Assembly: GCA_965261325.1 (NCBI GenBank)
Contig: CBDHCU010000007.1
Span: 372,001-436,000, forward strand
Reading direction: 5' to 3'
Source of the DNA: GCA-958296115 sp965261325
GTDB lineage: Bacteria; Chloroflexota; Dehalococcoidia; Lucifugimonadales; CAJWER01
DNA: 64,000 nt
A model generated the notes under the pieces. It was not told where the DNA came from. It did not search any database and saw only the letters and a list, made by a program, of their open reading frames with translations. Positions 51,549-59,632 of the stretch are shown here, piece after piece (position 1 is the first letter of the stretch; each line of letters starts with the position of its first letter). A program made the translations under genes and the position numbers.

Positions 51549-52250
51549 ATGGCATGGATGCTGCGGCTCACCATGATCGGGCTGTGCTCACTCGTGGTCG
51601 GCGCATGCTCGTCCCAGGGGGGCCAGCAGGATGCTCCACCAGCGCCAAAGGCCGAGGACACAGCTACGGCCGGCTCCCCCACTCCCGAGCCCACAGCCAT
51701 TCCCGACCCTTCACCCGAACCGCCTACTCCTGAGCCCACAGCCGAACCGTCCCCCACGCCGACAGCTTTCACAGCTTCCATAGACACGCCGCCGACACCT
51801 GACCGGGAGGTGCGGAAGATCGACCGCGGCAGTGGAGAAGAGGCCCCCGACATCGAAATCGAGCTGATCGACGGCGAGACCGTAACCCTGACCGGCTACA
51901 GGGGACAGGTCGTGCTGCTCAACTTCTGGGGCACCTGGTGCCCGCCGTGCAGGGCCGAGATGCCAGCGCTACAGCGCACTTGGGAGGAGTACGAGGACCG
52001 GGGAGTCGTATTCCTCGGCGTGGCGATCTATGACGAGAAGGCCGACGTGGAGAAGTTCGCGGAGTCCTACGGGATCACCTATCCTTTGGGCGTCGACATT
52101 CTCGGCGACCTGACGGTGGACTACAAGGTTACGAGCTTCCCAACGACGTTCCTGATCGACCGCGAGGGAAACGAAGTCCGCCGAATCGTCAACCCGGTCA
52201 ACGAGGGCTTCCTTCGCATCTTCCTGAATGGGATGCTGAAGGAGAACTGA
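51549..52250 (+). CDS. TlpA/ResA-like thioredoxin lipoprotein
   Basis: A 233-residue protein with signal and lipobox (LVVGACSS, Cys near residue 19), a Pro/Glu-rich linker, and a thioredoxin fold with the normal active site LLNFWGTWCPPCRAEMPALQ (about residues 120-139). The cis-Pro region is VTSFPTTFLIDREG. It likely reduces disulfides or cytochrome partners outside the membrane. It keeps Cys where the neighbouring tandem protein (46823-48400) has TGA. ATG chosen because the lipobox follows and a TATAAT box is directly upstream. Confidence 0.85.
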   Translation: MAWMLRLTMIGLCSLVVGACSSQGGQQDAPPAPKAEDTATAGSPTPEPTAIPDPSPEPPTPEPTAEPSPTPTAFTASIDTPPTPDREVRKIDRGSGEEAPDIEIELIDGETVTLTGYRGQVVLLNFWGTWCPPCRAEMPALQRTWEEYEDRGVVFLGVAIYDEKADVEKFAESYGITYPLGVDILGDLTVDYKVTSFPTTFLIDREGNEVRRIVNPVNEGFLRIFLNGMLKEN

Positions 52251-52310
52251 TACGTCGGAGTCCGATTGGGACATCAGCCCCGGCGTCGAGAATACGGTCA
52301 GGAGCGGCAG

Positions 52311-54113
52311 ATGGCAGAACCGAAAACAGTGAAGCGCGCCGATACCGACGCTGCCGAGAGGCCACGGGGCACCCGGCCCGTGGTGGCTGGGACCCAGGGC
52401 GTCATCTCCAGCGGCCACGCGCTGACGTCGATGGCAGGGATGCGGATGCTCCTGTCGGGCGGCAATGCCTTCGACGCGCTGGCCGCGGCAGTGCTGGCGG
52501 CCGCGGTGGTCGAACCGATAGCATCCTACTCGCTCGGCGCCGAGAGTGTCTTCATGCTCTACGACGCCCGGTCGGGCGACCTGAAGTCGTTGAGCGGCCA
52601 GGGCGCCGCACCCGCCATGGCCACACCCGACTTCTACCGCTCTAGGGGGCTGGACGCCATACCGACCGGCCCCGGCATCGACGCTCCTCTGGCCTTCACG
52701 GTGCCGGGCGTGGCGCACGCCACCATTTCGATGCTCGACAGGTACGGTACGAAGAGCTTTGCCGAGGCCGCCGCGCCGGCAATCGAGTACGCCGAGCGTG
52801 GCATCCCACACTACCGGTACATGATCGACGCGCTGGGCTCGGCGTCCACCCTGCAGCAGTTCGAAGCGTTCCCTCCCGGCGGCTCCCAGGTCTTTTACGA
52901 CAACGGGGAGCTGCCCCAGGAGGGCTCGCTCCTCGTCCAACCGGGGCTGGCGAACACCCTGAAAGCGATGGCGGCTGCCGAGGCCGTATCTACAGGGGCG
53001 CGCTCCGACGGACTCCGGGCCGCCAGCGACGAGTTCTACCGAGGCGGCGTGGCGCGCCTCATCGCCGAGTCCTCATCCGGGGTAGGCGGCGTCCTGGCCT
53101 ACGAGGACATGGCCGGGTACGAATCACAGTTCGAGGAGCCCCTCAGGACCTCCTTCGCCGGGTACGAGATATGCTGCCAGGGGACGTGGTCCCAGGCCGC
53201 CGTCCTCCTGCAGGCCCTGAATATGCTCGAACGTTTCGACCTGAAGGCGATGGGCCACAACACCCCGGCCTACATTCACACCGTAACCGAGGCCCTGAAG
53301 CTGGCGCTAGCCGACCGACATGCCCTGTACGGCGACCCCGACTACGCGGAAGTGCCCGTCGACGGGCTGCTGTCGAAGGAGTACGCCGCCGAGCGGGCCG
53401 CCCTGATCGACGGCGAGCGGGCCGCGCCGGCGATGCCCGCCCCTGGCGACCCGTGGGCCCACTCTAAGATGTCAGCGCCGGTGAGCGCAGCCGCCGCGCC
53501 GACCGAGCCGGCCGGAGTCGATCCCGGGGGCGAGGGCGGCACGACGCACATATCCGTTATCGACAGGGACGGCAACCTGGCGTGCGCAACCCCGAGCGGA
53601 GGCTCGTTCGGCAAGTCCGTGTTCTTCCCGGAGCTGGGGTTCGCCATCAGCACGCGGATCGAGATGTTCAACCTGACCGAGGGCCATCCCAACGTCGTCG
53701 TGCCCGGCAAGCGCCCGCGCACCACGCTGGTCAACTACATCGCGGTCAAGGACGGCGTTCCGGTGATGACGTTCGGCTGTCCAGGAGGAGACCACCAGGC
53801 CCAGGGCAACCTGCAGCTCATCCTGAACACACTGATATTCGGCATGAATCCCCAGGAGGCCATCGAGGCGCCCAGGTTCGCCAGCGACAGCGCCCCGGAC
53901 TCCTTCTACCCCCACACCTACTACCCCGGCAGGCTGTCTCTCGAACACGGCTTCCCGGCAGAGACGGTCGATGCCCTGTCGCAACTGGGGCACGACATCG
54001 CCAGAGCCAGCGTGTGCGGCATGGGCGCTACGGTAGCCCACCGGGAACTCGATACAGGCGTGCTCAGCACCGGCGCGGACCCGAGGCGCGCCTGCTACGC
54101 CCTGAGCTGGTAG
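52311..54113 (+). CDS. Gamma-glutamyltransferase family protein
   Basis: A 600-residue Ntn-hydrolase. It has VVAGTQGVISSGHALTSMAG near the start, GGNAFDALAAAVLAAAVVEP, and the autocleavage nucleophile Thr in GEGGTTHISVID (about residue 408). Substrate-loop residues follow in TPSGGSFGKS and RPRTTLVN. These enzymes cleave gamma-glutamyl bonds, or related substrates. No signal peptide is seen, so it may be cytoplasmic. The ATG at 52311 follows AGGAG. It is intact. Confidence 0.9.
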   Translation: MAEPKTVKRADTDAAERPRGTRPVVAGTQGVISSGHALTSMAGMRMLLSGGNAFDALAAAVLAAAVVEPIASYSLGAESVFMLYDARSGDLKSLSGQGAAPAMATPDFYRSRGLDAIPTGPGIDAPLAFTVPGVAHATISMLDRYGTKSFAEAAAPAIEYAERGIPHYRYMIDALGSASTLQQFEAFPPGGSQVFYDNGELPQEGSLLVQPGLANTLKAMAAAEAVSTGARSDGLRAASDEFYRGGVARLIAESSSGVGGVLAYEDMAGYESQFEEPLRTSFAGYEICCQGTWSQAAVLLQALNMLERFDLKAMGHNTPAYIHTVTEALKLALADRHALYGDPDYAEVPVDGLLSKEYAAERAALIDGERAAPAMPAPGDPWAHSKMSAPVSAAAAPTEPAGVDPGGEGGTTHISVIDRDGNLACATPSGGSFGKSVFFPELGFAISTRIEMFNLTEGHPNVVVPGKRPRTTLVNYIAVKDGVPVMTFGCPGGDHQAQGNLQLILNTLIFGMNPQEAIEAPRFASDSAPDSFYPHTYYPGRLSLEHGFPAETVDALSQLGHDIARASVCGMGATVAHRELDTGVLSTGADPRRACYALSW

Positions 54114-54389
54114 GAGTCGCGGCCGGCAGGTGCTTCGACCAGGCTTGGCCTGAGAGGGGCTGTACAAAGATCGTTCGCCTTGGGCCTCTCGAAGAGCCTG
54201 CCCTGAGCTTGCCGAAGGGGCCGTTCTCCGCCCACACGGATAGTCTTGGGACAGTCCCTGCGTACCTCGCCCAGGGGGAAGATCAGAGCCTACCCCAGCC
54301 TGGCACTCCTGAGCTTATCGAAGGGTCGAAAGGATGGGCCCCAATCCCCGTTGGCCGGCCGGGCCTGCGGCTGGAGTCCAGCCGGCACG
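54114..54389. other. Gap with repeat fragments
   Basis: GCCCTGAGCTTGCCGAAGGG (54200-54219) also occurs at 59599-59618, and CCTGAGCTTATCGAAGGGTC is related. These are remnants of the same CTTCGACAAGCTCAG-type repeat seen at 51400-51460. No gene is seen. Confidence 0.5.
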
Positions 54390-55358
54390 TCAGTCCCACT
54401 CCAGGATGACAGCCAGCGCCTCCTCGGGCTTCTCGAACAGCATATGATAGGCCTCCGCCGTCTGCTGCCAGGGCAGCCGGTGGGTCACCATGGGGCCTAC
54501 CCTGACCCGGCCATCGACCAGCATCTGGGCCGCGTCCGCCCGGTGACCGGAACGGTCGCCCGACAGCCTCATACCCGCTATCAGCAGCTTGTTCATGAAT
54601 ATGTTGGAGTCGAGGGGCAGCAGGCCGTCCCCCGCCTCCTTTGCTCCCTGGTACTTGGCGATGAGGTGAAGCACGCCGTCGCTCTTCATCATCCGCTGCG
54701 CTTGCTCGAACGACTTGAGGCCCGCATTGCCGCCTACGCACTCTACGACGACGTCCGCTCCCTTGCCGCCCGTCAGGTCCATCACCGCCTCCACGGAGTC
54801 GGTCTCGGACACGTCTATGACCACGTCTGCGCCGCTCTCTTCCGAGATGCGGCATCGCATCGCCGTCGCGTCCACAGCTATGACGCGCCCAGGGCTGCGC
54901 TCCCGGACCGCCTGCATGTACAGGTTGCCGACTATGCCCTGGCCCAGCACGACCACGTCGTCCCCGGGTTCGATGGGGGTCGATCTGGCCCACATTACGG
55001 CGCTGGTCGTCAGGCCGATGAACGTCGCCGACTCGTAGTCCAGCCTCTGAGGGATGTGCCCATGCTCGCCCACCACGTACTGCGCGTGCGGCCCGCCGAC
55101 GTTCGACCTGTCTCCTGGCTTCGCGTCCGTCACGCCGGGCCCGACTTCCACCACGTCGCCTGCGTCCGAGTAGCCCATCATGTGGGGCGGGACGGCATCC
55201 GGCATAACATAGCGCCGGAACAGCTCGGACCCCCGGCTGATGAGGCTGCGCCGGACCTTCAGGAGCACCTCGCCAGGCCCGGGCGAAGGCACCTCCGCCT
55301 CCATCATCCGCACGTTCCCTACACCGTCCAGCTTCTCCAGCCGCTGCATCTTAGCCAT
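54390..55358 (-). CDS. Medium-chain alcohol-dehydrogenase-like oxidoreductase
   Basis: A 322-residue MDR-family protein: GPGEVLLKVRRSLISRGSEL, GYSDAGDVVEVGPGV, then the nucleotide-binding VVVLGQGIVGNLYMQAV and VIAVDATAMR. The usual Cys ligands of catalytic zinc are absent (ISRGSEL in place of CGSD), so it may be a zinc-free member acting on sugars or similar polyols. ATG at 55358 follows GGAGAGGAGG. The substrate is unknown. Confidence 0.85.
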   Translation of the reverse strand: MAKMQRLEKLDGVGNVRMMEAEVPSPGPGEVLLKVRRSLISRGSELFRRYVMPDAVPPHMMGYSDAGDVVEVGPGVTDAKPGDRSNVGGPHAQYVVGEHGHIPQRLDYESATFIGLTTSAVMWARSTPIEPGDDVVVLGQGIVGNLYMQAVRERSPGRVIAVDATAMRCRISEESGADVVIDVSETDSVEAVMDLTGGKGADVVVECVGGNAGLKSFEQAQRMMKSDGVLHLIAKYQGAKEAGDGLLPLDSNIFMNKLLIAGMRLSGDRSGHRADAAQMLVDGRVRVGPMVTHRLPWQQTAEAYHMLFEKPEEALAVILEWD

Positions 55359-55383
55359 GATTGTCCTCCTCTCCATCCTTTCG

Positions 55384-56574
55384 TCAAGGTAAGCCCCAAC
55401 CTTCTCTCCGCGAGTCAATGAGCCTCAGCGCTTCTACCACGTCATTGTACGGTCCCCTGACGGCCCCAGCAAAAGCCGGGTTGAACTTCTCAACATTGGC
55501 CCATCCTGAAACCATGACGGTCACCTCCCCACGGGAGAATAGCCCGGCCGCTACCACCCATTTCCTGTAAGGCCCTCTGCCGGAAGGATTGGAGACTGGC
55601 CGGTAGTAGCCGAGACCGAAGAGCATGGCTTTGAACGTGCGGGGATCCCCTATGTCCGACGGATCAAGCCCAAGTCCGGCTAATGAAGTCAGACCTCCTC
55701 CGGGTTTTTCCGCCCGCATGACTACCCAGTCATACTCGGTCCACCTCCTCAACATGCCGTAGTCGTCGTTCAGAATCTGGCTGGCCATGCCGTCGTATAC
55801 CACCGTGAGGCACTCGACGATATCACCGTCCTCGCCATCTTCCCAACGCGTATGAAGCGATGCGAGCCAACCTTCCCCATTCCGTTCCCACCGAAACGGT
55901 CCCCAAACCGACTTGCGAGTGTATGTTCCCCCGAAGGCATCGGAGAGGTCTTTGGCGGAGCAGTTGGCATTCTCCAGGTTGCTGAGATCCAGTGTCGTCG
56001 GTGCAACTCCCATTGGCGTCGGAGTCGGGGTAGGCGATGTGGGAACCGGTGTTGGCGTCGGAGTCGGGGTAGGCGATGTGGGCGGAGCGCACGCGGCGAG
56101 CCCACTGTCCACCTTGTACTCCCGCGTCAACGTGAGGTTGTACGGCACACAGCCCGTGAAGTCGTTCTGATGAAGCCACAGCCTGTCCAGCGTCAGGTTG
56201 TTCAGAGTCTCCGGTATCTGCCCGTTCAGCTTGTTGGTAGAGACGAACAGCCACCGCAAGCTGCTCAGGTCCCCCAACTCAGGGGGAATAGTGCCGGTGA
56301 GCGCATTGACATACAGCCACAGCTCTTCCAGCATGTCCAGTCGGCCCAGCGCCGACGGAATTTGCCCGCTCAGCCCCTTCTTGTGAAGCTTGACTTTGGT
56401 TACCCTCGTGGGACTCCCCGCCAATGTGATACCGTCCCACCGGGCGATGGAGAGCGTCGGAGACCAGTTGAGGGCCGCCGACCCGCGCAGCGTGTCCCTG
56501 GCCGCCAGCATCGCGTTGCAGTCCGCAATCAGCCCCGTATTGGACGTGTTGGTTACCGCCGCGCCGCATTCCAC
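55384..56574 (-). pseudogene. Leucine-rich-repeat part of a split CAP-LRR gene
   Basis: About 396 residues. It has plant-type LRRs (LEELWLYVNALTGTIPPELG, LRWLFVSTNKLNGQIPETL, LDRLWLHQNDFTGCVPYNL), a Pro/Thr linker, and a C-terminal domain with CSAKDLSDAFGGTYTRK and FKAMLFGLGYYRPVS. It starts in the same frame directly after the TGA that ends the CAP part, with GTG as the next codon. No ribosome site or signal peptide is seen, so it is probably the second half of one longer gene. Confidence 0.7.
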
Positions 56575-57923
56575 TCACTGCGCCGCTGGGGTCGGGGTTG
56601 CGGTAGGCGTCGGAGTTGGAGCTGCGGCACTGGGGGAGTACGTATCGGGAGGGTCGATGCCGTAGAAGATGGCCTTATTCACGATCACCATGGAGTTGTC
56701 GTCCTCGCATGGGTTTTCTCTTGAGTCGGCTACCGAGCAGCCCAACACAAGAAGCGTGTACACCCCGTTGCCGTGCTCTCCAATCACATGCCTGAGATCG
56801 TGCGAGAGGGTAATCGTAGACCCGCTTATCGTCTCCTCTCCATCTATCCACGGCACAGTAATGGACTCCGAGCTTCGTACGCAGAGTTTCGCATTCGTAT
56901 AATTGAGGAGGTCCTCTTCAAATGAAGACGGTGGCGGCAGGGCAGGATCGACGTCATAGGGGGTGCATCCCGAATAGTATGTCGCCGTCGCTTCGTTTCG
57001 CGGGTATGAATATCCTGGCCTTGCCTTCTGCCTCAAAAAGGCCACGGGCCTCCCGTAACCGTAGGAATAGGATCTCGAGATCTGTCCTACGGTTAGCGCA
57101 TGGGGCGGAGGATCATAAACCACCATCTGCGCCGAGCTTTGTGAGGGCAGCACCTCTTTCGTCGTGCAGCTTACTCTCAGCGCTGTCCCCTCTATTGTCG
57201 GCGGAACGCTGCAGCTGGCGTAGTCCCCCTCGAAGTGCTGCACGTTCCACATCAGGTGAGTATCCCACGAAAGCCCCAGGTTCACCTTGCGATGCCAAGG
57301 ATAGAGTATGTTATCTCTGTGTCCGGGGCTATCCATGTACCCTTCCATATGCCGCCTGATCTCTTCCTCAATTGACTGGATGGCACGGTAGCGAGACTTA
57401 TCCTCTGGGCTTAGGCAATAGCTCCACCCAGATGCATTTTCGCTGTTCGACTGGTACCCTCCGGCCAGCGAGTACCTCATGGGAGGCCCCAGTCCGTCGG
57501 TGCCCCAGTGGCCGGAAACGCAATCTCCTGAGGCATTCTCTGTCTGTATCTGGGCCGCATTGTTGTCGCCCAAAGACACTTCAGGAACCCTTGCCTTCCT
57601 TCGCTCTTCGTTGATGAGTCCAAGCATGAACCGCTTCTCGTCCTGGAACCTCAGATTCGGTGTACTCGGTTGCGTACTCTTCGCCGCTGCAACGACCTGC
57701 GAGTTGGCTGACGATCCTGGGGATGATTCGCCCTCTATCGGGAATACGGCCAACGGCCCCGGCGCAACAGTGTCAAACTCCGGAATCCTTGGGTTTTCGA
57801 TCACTACCGGAGTGCCTCCGGGATCGGAGGCGGAAACTATGTCGGAGCACCCCAAGGCCGTGGTGACACCAACGTGGCGATGACGACGTAAAGTATCGCA
57901 GCAATCCTTCTCACCGAAAACAT
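56575..57923 (-). pseudogene. CAP-domain part of a split CAP-LRR gene, frameshifted signal peptide
   Basis: Frame from 57923 gives MFSVRRIAAILYVVIATLV, a signal peptide; after a one-base shift near 57868 it continues TTALGCSDIVS, with a lipobox. Then comes a CAP/SCP domain (FMLGLINEERRKARVPEVSL, GHWGTDGLGPPMRYSLAGGY, YMDSPGHRDNIL), a Cys-containing beta part, and a Pro/Thr linker ending PAAQ before TGA (56575-56577). CAP proteins are secreted and of varied function. The frameshift and the TGA suggest decay, or sequence errors. Confidence 0.7.
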
Positions 57924-58109
57924 AAGGAACCCCTCGCGACGTTAGGATCAGTAACCCTGCCAAGAACTACCTGAGTCCACACTGTGAGCCGTGAGGGCAA
58001 GGCGGCCCCTGTCCCCATCGCCCGGCTCGTTTGCCCGACGCCGCAAGGTAGTTCTTGGCGAGTGGAATCATCGGCCCTGCCGACGAGATAGTCAACCGAA
58101 GAGCTCGGC

Positions 58110-58220
58110 CCCAAATCCCCCACCTCCGTCATTCCCGCGAAAAGCCTGCCCCCGAGCAGTCGGGGGCGGGAACCCATCCCCGGCAAGGTGCACAGCCATA
58201 GCCTCAGAGGCAGTCCGTGA
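58110..58220. repeat. Intergenic repeat family B, copy 3
   Basis: Nearly identical to the 39792 copy from CCAAATCCCCCACC to TAGCCTCAGAGGCAGTCCGT, then it diverges. Confidence 0.75.
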
Positions 58221-58306
58221 GCCATCGCGGCGACCGGGGACCCATCCCCGGCCGCATCGACAAAGCGCTAAGCTCGTCTCCCGAGATTCCTCCTTTGTTT
58301 CACCCG

Positions 58307-58443
58307 CTAGTACTGCTTCAATCTAAATATGACAGAACCCTCGGATTGCCGTCATTCCCGCGAAGAGCCTGCCCCGTACTCGATACGGGGCGGGAACCCA
58401 CTCCCTGGCCGCACATATACGGCGGCATCACGACTTGGTATTA
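58307..58443. repeat. Chimeric repeat: family C left half, family A right half
   Basis: The left half (CTAGTACTGCTTCAATC... to the CCCGCGAA core) equals the 39412 copy. The right half (CACTCCCTGGCCGCACATAT to TTGGTA) equals family A. They join in the shared central palindrome, as expected from recombination there. Confidence 0.7.
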
Positions 58444-58498
58444 GGTGGGGAATTGGGGTCATGCGCGCCCTTGACATCCCAAGAACTCCCGTGCTATT

Positions 58499-58580
58499 CT
58501 ATCCTCGGTAGGAAGGGGAACAGGTGAGCCCGAGCCCCTCCGTGTCCGCTCGTCGTCGGGATGGGGCGGGCGCGTGGCGT
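58499..58580 (+). repeat. 82-bp direct repeat, left copy
   Basis: Identical to 59083-59164, starting CTATCCTCGGTAGGAAGGGG and ending GCGCGTGGCGT. Together they bracket the six-unit array. Confidence 0.95.
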
Positions 58581-58598
58581 GTCCGAAACGCCTTCCAA

Positions 58599-59077
58599 CC
58601 GTCATTCCCGTGTAGACGGGAATCCATCTTCCATGTCCTGACGCTCAGCCATGGGCTATAAGCCCAGAACCCCCATACCGTCATTCCCGTGTAGACGGGA
58701 ATCCATCTTCCATGTCCTGACGCTCAGCCATGGGCTATAAGCCCAGACCCCCCCATACCGTCATTCCCGTGTAGACGGGAATCCATCTTCCATGTCCTGA
58801 CGCTCAGCCATGGGCCATAAGCCCAGACCCCCCCATACCGTCATTCCCGTGTAGACGGGAATCCATCTTCCATGTCCTGACGCTCAGCCATGGGCCATAA
58901 GCCCAGACCCTCCATACCGTCATTCCCGTGTAGACGGGAATCCATCTTCCATGTCCTAACGCTCAGGGCATGGGCTATAAGCCCAGACCCCCCCATACCG
59001 TCATTCCCGTGTAGACGGGAATCCATCTTCCATGTCCTGACGCTCAGCCATGGGCCATAAGCCCAGACCCCCCCATG
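58599..59077 (-). repeat. Six-unit 80-bp tandem repeat array
   Basis: Units start at 58599, 58678, 58758, 58838, 58917 and 58998 (79-81 bp). Each has two palindromes: ATTCCCGT-GTAG-ACGGGAAT and TGGGCT-ATA-AGCCCA. In units 3, 4 and 6 TGGGCT becomes TGGGCC; as RNA this keeps pairing (G-U) only if the minus strand is transcribed. The strand call is based on that point. No unique spacers are present. Confidence 0.9.
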
Positions 59078-59082
59078 CAAAC

Positions 59083-59164
59083 CTATCCTCGGTAGGAAGG
59101 GGAACAGGTGAGCCCGAGCCCCTCCGTGTCCGCTCGTCGTCGGGATGGGGCGGGCGCGTGGCGT
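59083..59164 (+). repeat. 82-bp direct repeat, right copy
   Basis: Identical to 58499-58580. The following 470 bp (59165-59632) contain no gene I can support; they include a repeat remnant, GCCCTGAGCTTGCCGAAGGG (59599-59618). Confidence 0.95.
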
Positions 59165-59632
59165 ATCCAACGCCTTTGAGGTCAAGATCGCAAGCCCGCC
59201 CGGAGCCGTAACCGTAGCGTCTACCCCCTTTTCGGGTGCGGGAAACCGTATTGCCGTCGCTCACCCCGAAGCTGAGCGGTTAGGTCTCGGGGTCTGCGGA
59301 GATTGTGGATAGGGGGCTGCCAACTACGGTGGCTTCAGATACGATCCGGGGCGCGCTCTTTCGGGACTCTGCTGATCGTCGCTTGTGATCACACCGCCCA
59401 CGCAAGTGGGCACGTTCGACATTCCGGCTCTGCGAGGCAGTAGACCAAGCCAGCCAGGGCGTGCCCCGGCCCTATCGAATAGAAGGAAGATACAAGACAG
59501 AACAGACGAGAGACTATAGACACAGGGAGGAGCCAAACAGACAAACCAGCAACCAGAGAGCTAACCTAAGCACGGGCAGGGTGGGCGCCAAGGTGGGTGC
59601 CCTGAGCTTGCCGAAGGGGCAGTCCTCCGCCT

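Noticed and set aside
56575..56577. TGA as a third selenocysteine (U-V-E-C) in the CAP-LRR gene
   Set aside because: The spacing resembles UxxC, but no stable hairpin follows the TGA, the site lies in a linker rather than a redox fold, and the same gene has a frameshift.
58599..59077. CRISPR array
   Set aside because: Whole 80-bp units repeat with no unique spacers, and no cas genes are present.
59165..59632. SRP, tmRNA or RNase P RNA
   Set aside because: Some GC-rich hairpins occur, but none of the conserved core sequences of these RNAs was found.
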